In this document: positions 8,744 to 16,549 of the stretch, one piece after another | How the letters are laid out: every line of letters begins with the position of its first letter | Numbering within the stretch: position 1 is the stretch's first letter | Source: Bacilli bacterium | GTDB lineage: Bacteria > Bacillota_I > Bacilli_A > RFN20 > CAG-826 | NCBI GenBank assembly: GCA_016296775.1 | Contig: JAEDIE010000004.1 | Coordinates: 1 to 59,909, forward strand | Length of the DNA stretch: 59,909 nt | Direction: 5' to 3' | The notes under the pieces: model-generated | What the model was told of the DNA's origin: nothing | What the model saw: only the letters and a program-made list of their open reading frames with translations | Database searches by the model: none | Translations under genes and position numbers: made by a program

Positions 8744-8773
8744 TTAACATGTTAAATCAATATAATAAAGCAT
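8744..8773 (+). promoter_or_regulatory. Promoter region of the ABC-F gene with a 12 bp palindrome
   Basis: A perfect TATAAT (8761-8766) lies seven bases before ATG 8774 with no Shine-Dalgarno, so the mRNA is probably leaderless. The perfect palindrome TTAACATGTTAA (8744-8755) sits where the -35 spacer would be and could be an operator or chance. Confidence 0.5.
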
Positions 8774-10657
8774 ATGGCATTAATTAACTTTTCAAATGTA
8801 ACTAAATATTATGTCAATGATTTAATTTTAGATCATATTTCTTTCTCTATTAATAAAAATGAGAAAGTAGCTCTTATTGGGAATAATGGAGTAGGAAAAA
8901 CTACTCTTTTTAAGCTTATATTAAAAGAAGAAGAACCAACTCTTCTTCCTAAAGAAGATAAGGCAGGTGAAATTTCAATTTTAGGCGGGATTTCAATAGG
9001 ATATTTGAATCAAAACGCAATTGAAAACATTGAAAATACTGTTTTTCAAGAGCTATTAAGTGCCTTTAAAGAGACCTTAGAAATTGAAAAAGAGCTTCAA
9101 ATTATGAGTGAAAAAATTAATGAGTATCATGATGAAGAAACATTAAATAAATACGATTTATTACTTAAAAAATATCAAGATAATAGGGGATATACATACT
9201 TAAATGAAATTGATGAGATGATTTATCGATTTGGTTTTGATAAAGAAATAAAAGAAAAACAAATTAAATTTTTAAGTGGTGGAGAAAGAATGAAAGTTGC
9301 TTTTATGAAAATTCTATTGTTTAAGTATGATCTTTTACTTCTTGATGAACCTACAAATCACCTTGATATTTCAACTATTGAATGGTTAGAAAATTTTTTA
9401 AAGTCTTATAACGGAACTATATTTTTCATTTCACATGATAGATATTTTTTAGAGTCTTTAGCTACAAGGGTTTTTGAATTAGAAAACCATAATATTGAAA
9501 TATATAATATGGATTTTAATCATTATTTAGTAGATAAAGAAACAAGATATAACGCTTTAATTAAGCAAGCTAAAAAAGAAGAAAAAGAAATAGAAAAAAT
9601 CAAAAGATTCATTGAGTTTTATAAACCTAAACCAAGATTTGTATCTAGAGCAAAAGATAGAGAACATAAATTAGCTAGAATTGAAGCTTCTAGAACTATA
9701 CCTCCAAAAAAAGAAGATAAATCAATTAAGATGAAAATTAGTGGAGGTAATTTAAAAAACAAGCAACTATTAGAAATAAAAGATTTAGTTGTTGGATATA
9801 ATTTACCATTAACAAAAGAAATTAGTTTTGATGTTTATGGCCAAGATAGAATTGCTGTTTTAGGTGATAATGGAATAGGAAAAACTACCTTAATTAAAAC
9901 TATTTTAAATTTAATACCAAAAATTAGTGGAAGTATAAAAGAGTACCGTGCAATTCACTATGGATACATTAAGCAAAATGACTATGTTTTTGAAGCAAAT
10001 CAATCTGCTTTGAGTTACCTTAGAGATAGATATCCTATTAAAACAGAACGTGAATTGCGTACTATTTTAGGTAGATTCCAATTTAAAGGTGAAGACGTAT
10101 ATAAAGATGTTTTAAAGATGTCTAATGGAGAAAAAATGCGTTTAATTCTTTGCTCTTTTTCTCTTTCTGGATATGAATTATTAATTCTTGATGAACCTAC
10201 AAACCACCTAGATTTAATTACAAAAGAATGTCTTATTGAAAGCTTAAAAAACTATGAAGGAGCAATTATTTTTGTTTCTCATGATCGTTATTTTATTAAT
10301 GAACTTGCTACACATTGTCTTTATTTAAGTAAGAAACATGTTGTGTTTGAAGAAGGTGATTACAATAGAATTTACAATGTAATTTCTAAGTTAAATGAAG
10401 AAATTAAGATGGTAAATATTAAGGAAATTGAAGAAAAAGATGTTGTTAGAAAAGAAAAATTATCTAACAACAAAATAAATGAATTGAAAGAAGAAATGTC
10501 AATTATAGAGGCTCGTATTGAAGAGATAGATAAGTCTTTAGAAGAAGATGATTTTGTAAGTTATAAAGTAATTGAAGAATTAACTGATGAAAAAGATGAA
10601 CTTGAATATCGTTATTTAGAAATAGTTGATATTTTAGAAAGAGATAAAAAGTTATAA
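8774..10657 (+). CDS. ABC-F family ATPase, ribosome-associated
   Basis: A 627-residue soluble protein with two ABC ATPase domains and no membrane helices, the ABC-F architecture. These proteins bind the ribosomal E site and act in translation or antibiotic protection. Domain 1 has GNNGVGKTT (about 36-44), LSGGERMK (about 168) and LLLDEPTNHLD (about 189-199). Domain 2 has GDNGIGKTT (about 363-371), MSNGEKMR (about 449) and LLILDEPTNHLD (about 470-481). The lysine/glutamate-rich linker between them (about 250-325) is the P-site tRNA interaction motif, and a coiled coil fills the C-terminus (about 540-625). The length and C-terminal coiled coil suit the YdiF/Uup-like housekeeping branch better than short resistance factors, but the branch cannot be fixed by eye. 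Confidence 0.92.
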   Translation: MALINFSNVTKYYVNDLILDHISFSINKNEKVALIGNNGVGKTTLFKLILKEEEPTLLPKEDKAGEISILGGISIGYLNQNAIENIENTVFQELLSAFKETLEIEKELQIMSEKINEYHDEETLNKYDLLLKKYQDNRGYTYLNEIDEMIYRFGFDKEIKEKQIKFLSGGERMKVAFMKILLFKYDLLLLDEPTNHLDISTIEWLENFLKSYNGTIFFISHDRYFLESLATRVFELENHNIEIYNMDFNHYLVDKETRYNALIKQAKKEEKEIEKIKRFIEFYKPKPRFVSRAKDREHKLARIEASRTIPPKKEDKSIKMKISGGNLKNKQLLEIKDLVVGYNLPLTKEISFDVYGQDRIAVLGDNGIGKTTLIKTILNLIPKISGSIKEYRAIHYGYIKQNDYVFEANQSALSYLRDRYPIKTERELRTILGRFQFKGEDVYKDVLKMSNGEKMRLILCSFSLSGYELLILDEPTNHLDLITKECLIESLKNYEGAIIFVSHDRYFINELATHCLYLSKKHVVFEEGDYNRIYNVISKLNEEIKMVNIKEIEEKDVVRKEKLSNNKINELKEEMSIIEARIEEIDKSLEEDDFVSYKVIEELTDEKDELEYRYLEIVDILERDKKL

Positions 10658-10669
10658 AATAATATTATT

Positions 10670-11122
10670 ATGAGAGTAATTATTCAAAATGTAATAAGTG
10701 CTAGTGTCACAATTGATAACAAATTATATTCTTCAATTAATGAAGGTTATCTTCTTTTAGTTAGCTTTACAGAAGGAGATAATGAGGAAATCGCTATGAA
10801 ATTGGCCACTAAAATCTTAAATTTAAGAATATTTAAAGATATAAATGGTAAAACTAATTTAAATTTAAGAAGCGTTAATGGAGAAATATTAAGTGTAAGT
10901 CAATTTACTCTTTATGCAGATTATAGACATGGAAATAGACCATCATTCACTAAGTGTTTATCTCCTGATAGAGCAAAAGAATTATATAAATTCTTTAATA
11001 AATATATAAGTGATCAAGGATATATAGTAAAATGTGGTGTTTTTGGTGCAGATATGAAAGTAAGTTTAGTAAATGATGGACCTTTTACTATGATTATTGA
11101 TTCTAAGGAGTTATATGAGTAA
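10670..11122 (+). CDS. dtd: D-aminoacyl-tRNA deacylase
   Basis: A 150-residue DTD that hydrolyses D-amino acids (and glycine mischarged on tRNA-Ala) from tRNA in the cytosol. The two active-site motifs are present: SVSQFTLYAD (about 79-88) and the cross-subunit NDGPFTM (about 135-141). The N-terminus MRVIIQNVISASVTI is typical. It begins 12 bases after the ABC-F stop with no Shine-Dalgarno. A TAAAAT box (10655-10660) lies nine bases before the ATG, so it may also start its own leaderless mRNA. In Bacillus dtd follows relA. Here it sits with mnmA, another tRNA-handling gene, whose start overlaps its end by eight bases. Confidence 0.96.
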   Translation: MRVIIQNVISASVTIDNKLYSSINEGYLLLVSFTEGDNEEIAMKLATKILNLRIFKDINGKTNLNLRSVNGEILSVSQFTLYADYRHGNRPSFTKCLSPDRAKELYKFFNKYISDQGYIVKCGVFGADMKVSLVNDGPFTMIIDSKELYE

Positions 11123-12257
11123 GGTAATGTTAGGATTAAGCGGTGGAGTTGATAGTGCTGTTGCTGCTTATTTATTAAAAGAACAAGGATACGATGTCGT
11201 TTGTTGTTTTATGAGAAATTGGGATTCTATGGCAAATAATGATGTTTTAGGAAACCCAACAATTAACGATTCAATGTGTCCTCAAGAAAAAGATTATCAA
11301 GATGCAAAAAGAGTAGCAGAAGAGTTAAATCTTCCATTTTTAAGAATTGATTTTATCAAAGAATATTGGGACAACGTATTCACTTATTTTTTAGATGAAT
11401 ATAAAAAAGGAAGAACACCAAATCCAGATATTTTTTGCAATAAGTATATTAAATTCGGCCCCTTTTTAGATTTTGCAAAGAAAAATGGGTGCGATTATAT
11501 TGCGATGGGGCATTATGCAAAAAAGGTAATTGATGAAAATGGAATAGCTCATTTATATAAAGCTAAAGATTTAAATAAGGATCAAACATATTTCTTAAGC
11601 CAAATTAGTGATGATCAATTAAAATCTTGTATTTTTCCTTTAGGAGATTTATTAAAAGAAGAAGTTAGAGATATTGCCAATAAATTAGATTTAGAAACTG
11701 TTAAAAATAAGAAAGATTCTACTGGGATTTGTTTTATTGGAGAAAGAAATTTCAAAGAATTTTTAGAAAACTACATTCCAAGTCAAAAAGGCAATATTGT
11801 TGAGGAAGGAACTAATAAAGTTTTAGGTACTCATGATGGAGTAATGTATTATACAATTGGCCAAAGAAAAGGTTTAGGAATTGGTGGAATTAAAGGAATA
11901 AAAAACGAAGGTGGATGGTTCGTAACAAGAAAAGACGTGAGAAATAATATACTTTTTGTAGCAAATGCTAAAGAGGATGATTATCTTTTGAGTGATTCTT
12001 GTCTAGTTAATAATTTAAATTTCTTTAACGAAAAGATTAAAGAAAACACACATATTTTTGTTAAATTTAGATATCGTCAACAAGATAATGGAGTCACATT
12101 AACTTATGAAAATGATGAAGCTAAATTAATTTTTGATACTCCTTATAAAGCTGTTACTCCTGGTCAAGCTGCTGTATTTTATGATGAAAAGGGTATGATG
12201 CTTGGAGGAGGTTTGATTGATAAAGTTTTCTATAAAGGAAAGGTTAAAAACTATTAA
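11115..12257 (+). CDS. mnmA: tRNA-specific 2-thiouridylase MnmA
   Basis: A 380-residue enzyme that puts sulfur on U34 of tRNA-Lys, Glu and Gln, using ATP and a sulfur relay. The PP-loop SGGVDS is at about residues 8-13. The catalytic cysteine pair is FCNKYIKFG (about 104) and TGICFIG (about 203). The C-terminal tRNA-binding half contains the typical YTIGQRKGLGIGG. The ATG at 11115 has an AAGGAG Shine-Dalgarno. An in-frame start at 11097 lies inside dtd and would add six residues unlike the family, so I rejected it. It overlaps dtd by eight bases and holA by one, so the three are co-translated. Confidence 0.97.
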   Translation: MSKVMLGLSGGVDSAVAAYLLKEQGYDVVCCFMRNWDSMANNDVLGNPTINDSMCPQEKDYQDAKRVAEELNLPFLRIDFIKEYWDNVFTYFLDEYKKGRTPNPDIFCNKYIKFGPFLDFAKKNGCDYIAMGHYAKKVIDENGIAHLYKAKDLNKDQTYFLSQISDDQLKSCIFPLGDLLKEEVRDIANKLDLETVKNKKDSTGICFIGERNFKEFLENYIPSQKGNIVEEGTNKVLGTHDGVMYYTIGQRKGLGIGGIKGIKNEGGWFVTRKDVRNNILFVANAKEDDYLLSDSCLVNNLNFFNEKIKENTHIFVKFRYRQQDNGVTLTYENDEAKLIFDTPYKAVTPGQAAVFYDEKGMMLGGGLIDKVFYKGKVKNY

Positions 12258-13213
12258 TGGTTTATTTAGTTTATGGATCTTTAAAAACAAGAGTTAAAAA
12301 ACAAGTATCGATTATTGTTGATTCTATTTTTAAAGATGAAGAAAGAAATGTAGTTGAACTAGATTTTTTAGAAAACGATGTTGAACAAATCATTGATGAA
12401 TGTAATTCTTTTTCTTTAACAAGTTTTACTAAAGTTGTTATAGTTTATAACTCTTTCTTTTTAAGTAGTGAAAGAGGAAAAAAGAAAATAAGTGAAGAAG
12501 AAAAAGAAGCTTTATTAGACTACTTAAAAGAAGAAAATGAAGATACAAGTTTAATTTTTGTTTTGGATTCAAATAAAGTTAACTTAAAAAATGAAATTTA
12601 TAAATATATTTTAGAAAACGGAAAAATTACAGAAATTAAAGACATTCAAAAAAATGAATGGCCTTTATTTGTTGAAACTTATTTTAAAAAGAAAAATATT
12701 AAGATTAGCAAGGATGCATTAAATGAATTTGTTTCTAGAATTAATTCTGATTATGATGCGTTTTTAAATGAGACTCAGAAGCTTCTTCTTTATAAAGATA
12801 ACAACATTACTTTAGAAGATATTAAAACAATAGTAACAAAACCAATGGAAGAAAATAGTTTTGAACTTGTAAATAATTTGCTTTATGGAAATAAAAGTAA
12901 GGTGCTTTCAATTTATCAAGATTTTAAAGTTTTAAACATTCAAGTTGTTAGATTAATTAATCTTTTAACTACAAGTCTTTCATTTTTAGATAAGGTTTAT
13001 TTATTGTTAGATGAAAATAATAGTGAACAGGATATTATTAGAATTTTAAATGCTAATCCTTTCCAAGTTAAAATTGCTATTAGAAACTTAAGAAATATTG
13101 AATATTCAAAAATTAAGAAAGCATTCAACGATTTATATAATTTAGATTATAAAATTAAGCATAGTGAAGTAGATCCAATTTATGCTTTTGAATTATTCTT
13201 AATTAATTTTTAA
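12257..13213 (+). CDS. holA: DNA polymerase III delta subunit
   Basis: A 318-residue protein with the length and layout of HolA, the clamp-loader subunit that opens the sliding clamp. The N-terminal start MVYLVYGSLKTRVKKQV fits the family's opening strand and P-loop-like bend. The middle has the acidic SSERGKKKISEEEKEALLDYL region. The C-terminal helical collar includes NSFELVNNLLYGNKSKVLSI (about 207-226) and LRNIEYSKIKKAFNDLYNLDYKIKHSE (about 278-304), strongly typical of the family. Its ATG shares one base with the mnmA stop. In Bacilli holA (yqeN) lies beside rpsT on the opposite strand, exactly as here. Confidence 0.93.
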   Translation: MVYLVYGSLKTRVKKQVSIIVDSIFKDEERNVVELDFLENDVEQIIDECNSFSLTSFTKVVIVYNSFFLSSERGKKKISEEEKEALLDYLKEENEDTSLIFVLDSNKVNLKNEIYKYILENGKITEIKDIQKNEWPLFVETYFKKKNIKISKDALNEFVSRINSDYDAFLNETQKLLLYKDNNITLEDIKTIVTKPMEENSFELVNNLLYGNKSKVLSIYQDFKVLNIQVVRLINLLTTSLSFLDKVYLLLDENNSEQDIIRILNANPFQVKIAIRNLRNIEYSKIKKAFNDLYNLDYKIKHSEVDPIYAFELFLINF

Positions 13214-13218
13214 AAATT

Positions 13219-13248
13219 AAAAGAGCTTCTAATGAAGCTCGATTTTTT
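13219..13248. terminator. Bidirectional terminator between holA and rpsT
   Basis: GAGCTTC (13223-13229) and GAAGCTC (13234-13240) form a perfect stem with a TAAT loop. A T7 run follows on the plus strand, and a T-rich run follows on the minus strand, so it can end both converging transcripts. Confidence 0.85.
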
Positions 13249-13273
13249 TAATATAAATGGAGGAAAAAACAAG

Positions 13274-13540
13274 TTATTTCTTTAAAGAATTAACAAGGTT
13301 TTGAAGATTTGATTTTTGTCTATCAGCTGTACCTTTCTTTTGGATACCTTTGCTGACACTTCTATCGATTACGCTAAAAGCAAGAACTAATTTTGTATTA
13401 GCTAAATCTAAATCTTTCTTTTCAACAGCAACACGAACAGCTTTCATAGCAGTTCTGACTTTTGATTTATAAGAAATATTTCTGACTCTTGATTTTTCGT
13501 TTGTAAGAATTCTCTTCTTTTGTTGTTTAATATTTGCCAT
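13274..13540 (-). CDS. rpsT: Small ribosomal subunit protein S20
   Basis: An 88-residue S20, a normal length. It binds 16S rRNA at the bottom of the 30S subunit. The basic N-terminus MANIKQQKKRILTNEKSRVRN and the C-terminal GIQKKGTADRQKSNLQNLVNSL (positions about 65-86) are diagnostic. It follows rpmB by 15 bases and is read from the same promoter (13777-13805). An AGGAG Shine-Dalgarno precedes the ATG. It ends at the shared bidirectional terminator. Confidence 0.97.
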   Translation of the reverse strand: MANIKQQKKRILTNEKSRVRNISYKSKVRTAMKAVRVAVEKKDLDLANTKLVLAFSVIDRSVSKGIQKKGTADRQKSNLQNLVNSLKK

Positions 13541-13555
13541 TGTTATAATCTCCTA

Positions 13556-13750
13556 TTATGCGTTCTTTTCTGATTTATTAAGTGTTTTGTAAGCTCTAGC
13601 ACTCATTCTTACTTTATAAACTTTTCCATCAATTTCAACTTTATAGGTATGTAAATTGACATTCCATCTTCTACGTGTAGCTCTTAATGAGTGGCTTCTT
13701 TTGTTTCCGGTAAGTGGGCCTTTTCCTGTAATTTGACAAACTCTTGACAT
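13556..13750 (-). CDS. rpmB: Large ribosomal subunit protein L28
   Basis: A 64-residue L28. The motif SRVCQITGKGPLTGNKRSHSL at the N-terminus and TRRRWNVNLHTYKV after it are characteristic, and it carries no zinc-ribbon cysteine set. I chose the ATG at 13750, which has a strong AGGAGG Shine-Dalgarno. An in-frame start at 13786 would add 12 hydrophobic residues that L28 never has and would fall on the promoter. It forms a two-gene unit with rpsT. Confidence 0.96.
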   Translation of the reverse strand: MSRVCQITGKGPLTGNKRSHSLRATRRRWNVNLHTYKVEIDGKVYKVRMSARAYKTLNKSEKNA

Positions 13751-13776
13751 AACTTTTCCTCCTACAATGCTTATAA

Positions 13777-13805
13777 AATATATCACAACAGCGTTTTAAA
13801 ATCAA
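13777..13805 (-). promoter_or_regulatory. Promoter of rpmB-rpsT
   Basis: On the minus strand TTGATT (13805-13800) and TATATT (13782-13777) are spaced by 17 bp, with an extended -10 TG one base upstream of the -10. It is one of the best promoters in the window. Confidence 0.75.
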
Positions 13806-13901
13806 AGTAAAACTTCAATATTGTGAAAAAGTTTCATTATAGAAAGAATTATACTATAAACTAAAGAAAAAATCTTTAATTTTTTATGTATACATAAAAT
13901 A

Positions 13902-14366
13902 CTATTTCTTTTTGATTTCAATGTAATCTTTTAAGTTATGACAGTTCTTTTTAAATATTTCTAATAATTCACCTTCTTTATCAAGAACAAGATATAAAGC
14001 TTTACCTTTGTTGTTATAAAAAAGCAAAGTTTTATGTTTTAAAGTATATTTTTCATCAATGAAAATAACATTATTGAATTCATAAGTAACACTAGAAAAG
14101 AATTGATAGTGGACTACACTCGTTTTATTAACTACATAATAATTCTTCTTCAAAAGAATAATTAAAAAAACAACAAAAGCAATTAACCAAGCAATAATGA
14201 GAATTACATCTTTTAAAATGTATTCATTTAGCTTTCCATCATCTTTATAAGCCCAAGCAAATCTAGATGAAAAAAGTCCATAAATAGCGAGCAAAACAAT
14301 TAACATGACAGGTATATAAACTTTAATGACAGAAGATGTGCGTGGTTTAAGTCTTTTTTCGTTCAT
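13902..14366 (-). CDS. Small membrane protein, two helices plus a PH-like tail
   Basis: A 154-residue protein with a basic N-terminus, two membrane helices (about 14-32 and 50-72) and a soluble C-terminal part of about 80 residues. That tail begins KKNYYVVNKTSVVHYQFFSSVTYEFNNVIFIDEKY. The pattern of strand pairs around YYVVNKTSVV and YEFNNV resembles bacterial PH-like (YdbS/YdbT type) domains, but I would not assign a family firmly. A TATATT box ends seven bases before the start codon and there is no Shine-Dalgarno, so the mRNA is probably leaderless. It is divergent from the condensin operon across about 97 bases, so the two share a control region. No function can be assigned. Confidence 0.7.
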   Translation of the reverse strand: MNEKRLKPRTSSVIKVYIPVMLIVLLAIYGLFSSRFAWAYKDDGKLNEYILKDVILIIAWLIAFVVFLIILLKKNYYVVNKTSVVHYQFFSSVTYEFNNVIFIDEKYTLKHKTLLFYNNKGKALYLVLDKEGELLEIFKKNCHNLKDYIEIKKK

Positions 14367-14433
14367 ATAATTTAATATATATCTATTAAATTAAAAACTC
14401 AATTTATATCTTTAAAAAACACATGTTTTTAGA

Positions 14434-14463
14434 TATAATTTTATATGTTTAAGGATTGTAAAA
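14434..14463 (+). promoter_or_regulatory. Promoter and RBS of the JetABC/MksFEB operon
   Basis: TATAAT at 14434-14439 with a weak TTTAAA at 14411-14416 (17 bp spacing). The leader is about 18 bases and carries AAGGA ahead of the ATG at 14464. Confidence 0.6.
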
Positions 14464-15906
14464 ATGTTAAATTTATTCAATATATTACCAGATAATTTTT
14501 TTCAAATATTTAGTGGAAAAAATAGAGAAGTATATGCTCATAGTTTATTAACTTTATTTGATCTTTTTGAAAACGACGAGTCTTTAATTTCTAGAGCAGA
14601 TTTTATTAAATCTTTAAAGGATAAAAACAAAGATTTAGATTCTTTTACTTTTGAAGATGAAGAATTTGAAGATGGAGAAGAAATTATTTTAGATAATTTA
14701 TCTAGTAAAGCTAGTTTTATTTGTAAAAGACTTGAAGAAACTGGTTGGATTGATGTAGCAATTGACCCTGATACATTAGAAGAAACATTAGTTTTACCAA
14801 CCTATTCAATTACAATTTTAAGAGCTTTAAAAGACGTTATTATCGAAGAAGAATCACCATATGTAAGTTTAGTACATTCAACATACTCCGAATTAAAACT
14901 TGAAGATGAAGAAAGAGATGAACTATTCTTCACAACATTAGAAAGAGCATACCAAACTACTAGAAAATTGAAGTTAGAATTAATGACAATTACTAACTCA
15001 ATTAGAATTTATCAAAATAGATTAAGTAAAACTTTCCATACTAATAAAGTTTTACATGATTATTTTGATCTTTATAAATCAAAAGTTAGTGATAGATATT
15101 ATCACCCACTTAAAACTTTTGATAGTGTCGCCAAATTTAAACGCCCAATTATTAAAATTTTAGAAAAATGGATTAATGATAAAGATGCTAGAGAAAAATT
15201 AGTATCTCAAGGAAGCATAATTCATCATGAAACCAACAAAGAAAAAGTTGAAAATGATGTTATTACGATGATTAATTACATTTGCGATACTTACGAAACA
15301 ATCAATAATTTAATTAGTAACATCGATAAAGAAAACAATCTTTATACTAAGAGTAGTGCAAATAAGATTTTATATTTAAATAACACTGATAAAACTATTA
15401 AAGGTCACTTAGAAAATATCTTTAAGCATTATGGTCAAAGTTTAAATAGTGGCAGAAATCTTTCAAGAATTCTTTCTCAAATGCAAGATTGTTTATATTA
15501 CTATGAACAAGGTTACCTTGATTCAAGAAGTGTTACTTTACCACTTTTAAGAAAATATAGAGAAGATGGAACTCCTTTAAGTATTGTTGATTTTGATGAA
15601 GCTAGCGATATTATCATGCAAAACTTTTTAAACGAAACATTAGATAACTATTCTGATGAAAGAGTTTATGAGTTTATGAATAGTGCTTTTAATGGAGAAA
15701 GTGAAGTTAGAAGTGAAGATATTCCATTATTAAATCACGATGCTTTTGTTTTATTGATTCTTGCTACAGTTAAGAAAGATGATCCAGATTGTTTCTATTA
15801 CATCGAATACGTCGATTCTAATAAGATATTGAATCATGGATATATAATTCCTAACTTTATATTTCATAAAAAAGACGATTTAAATGTTTCAAAGGAGGAT
15901 GAATGA
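14464..15906 (+). CDS. jetA: JetA/MksF-type kleisin of a Wadjet-like condensin
   Basis: A 480-residue acidic helical protein, first of three tightly packed genes whose third product is an SMC ATPase. The N-terminus (LNLFNILPDNFFQIFSGKNREVYAHSLLTLFDL) has a winged-helix look, followed by a stretch with GWIDVAIDPDTLEETLVLPTYS (about 98-119) and long helices (about 160-400). This layout matches the DUF5716 / JetA (MksF) kleisins, which bridge the two SMC heads. The last codons overlap jetB by four bases and contain its AAGGAGG Shine-Dalgarno, so the operon is translationally coupled. No jetD follows. The assignment rests on gene order, size and fold reading, not on a profile search. Confidence 0.82.
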   Translation: MLNLFNILPDNFFQIFSGKNREVYAHSLLTLFDLFENDESLISRADFIKSLKDKNKDLDSFTFEDEEFEDGEEIILDNLSSKASFICKRLEETGWIDVAIDPDTLEETLVLPTYSITILRALKDVIIEEESPYVSLVHSTYSELKLEDEERDELFFTTLERAYQTTRKLKLELMTITNSIRIYQNRLSKTFHTNKVLHDYFDLYKSKVSDRYYHPLKTFDSVAKFKRPIIKILEKWINDKDAREKLVSQGSIIHHETNKEKVENDVITMINYICDTYETINNLISNIDKENNLYTKSSANKILYLNNTDKTIKGHLENIFKHYGQSLNSGRNLSRILSQMQDCLYYYEQGYLDSRSVTLPLLRKYREDGTPLSIVDFDEASDIIMQNFLNETLDNYSDERVYEFMNSAFNGESEVRSEDIPLLNHDAFVLLILATVKKDDPDCFYYIEYVDSNKILNHGYIIPNFIFHKKDDLNVSKEDE

Positions 15907-16541
15907 TGTTTAGTGAACAATTTGCTCAATTAAGTGGTTCTGATCAAACAAGATTTGCTGAAATTGTTAATAAAATTCTTTTAAAAGGATTTGTTGTTAG
16001 AGACATTTTTGATACAAGAGAAAAAATTATTAGAGTTAATCCTGATTTTAGATTTGTTGAAAGACAATATGATTTGATTAACGATTATTTAAAATTTTCA
16101 GGTTGGGTTTTAAATAAAGATTTAATTTTAGGTGTATTTTATTTAACCAATACCTTTGAAGATAACAGAATTAGACTTGATAGAGAAACTTCCTTAATTT
16201 TATTTACTTTAAGATTAATTTATGAAGATGAAAAAGAAGAAGGTGGAAGTTCTTCTACTCAATCAATTTATATGACTACTCCTTCATTAATTAAAATGAT
16301 GGTAGATCATGGTATTACAATGCCAGGAAAACGTTTAACTGGTAGATTAATTGGAAGATCATTAAGATTTTTAGCTAATCACAATATTATTTCTAAAGTT
16401 AGTGGAAGTTATGATGAAGGAAATGTTTCGTTCTATATTCTTCCAAGTATTAAATATGCAATTGATAACGAAAAGATTGTTGCGATGAGTAACGCTCTTG
16501 ATCAACTTAATAATCAAGAGGAAGAAAGTTTAATTAAATAG
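15903..16541 (+). CDS. jetB: JetB/MksE-type condensin accessory subunit
   Basis: A 212-residue protein (211 if the second ATG at 15906 is used). Its position between the kleisin and the SMC gene, and its two winged-helix-like halves, fit the DUF4194 / JetB (MksE) subunit that dimerises on the kleisin. Readable elements are RYDLINDYLKFSGW-like packing near residues 58-71, LDRETSLILFTLRLIYEDEKEEGG (about 97-120) and the C-terminal half GKRLTGRLIGRSLRFLANHNII (about 141-162). It overlaps jetA by four bases and ends eight bases before jetC, behind a GGAGGG Shine-Dalgarno, so the subunits would be made in balance. Confidence 0.82.
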   Translation: MMFSEQFAQLSGSDQTRFAEIVNKILLKGFVVRDIFDTREKIIRVNPDFRFVERQYDLINDYLKFSGWVLNKDLILGVFYLTNTFEDNRIRLDRETSLILFTLRLIYEDEKEEGGSSSTQSIYMTTPSLIKMMVDHGITMPGKRLTGRLIGRSLRFLANHNIISKVSGSYDEGNVSFYILPSIKYAIDNEKIVAMSNALDQLNNQEEESLIK

Positions 16542-16549
16542 GAGGGCTT

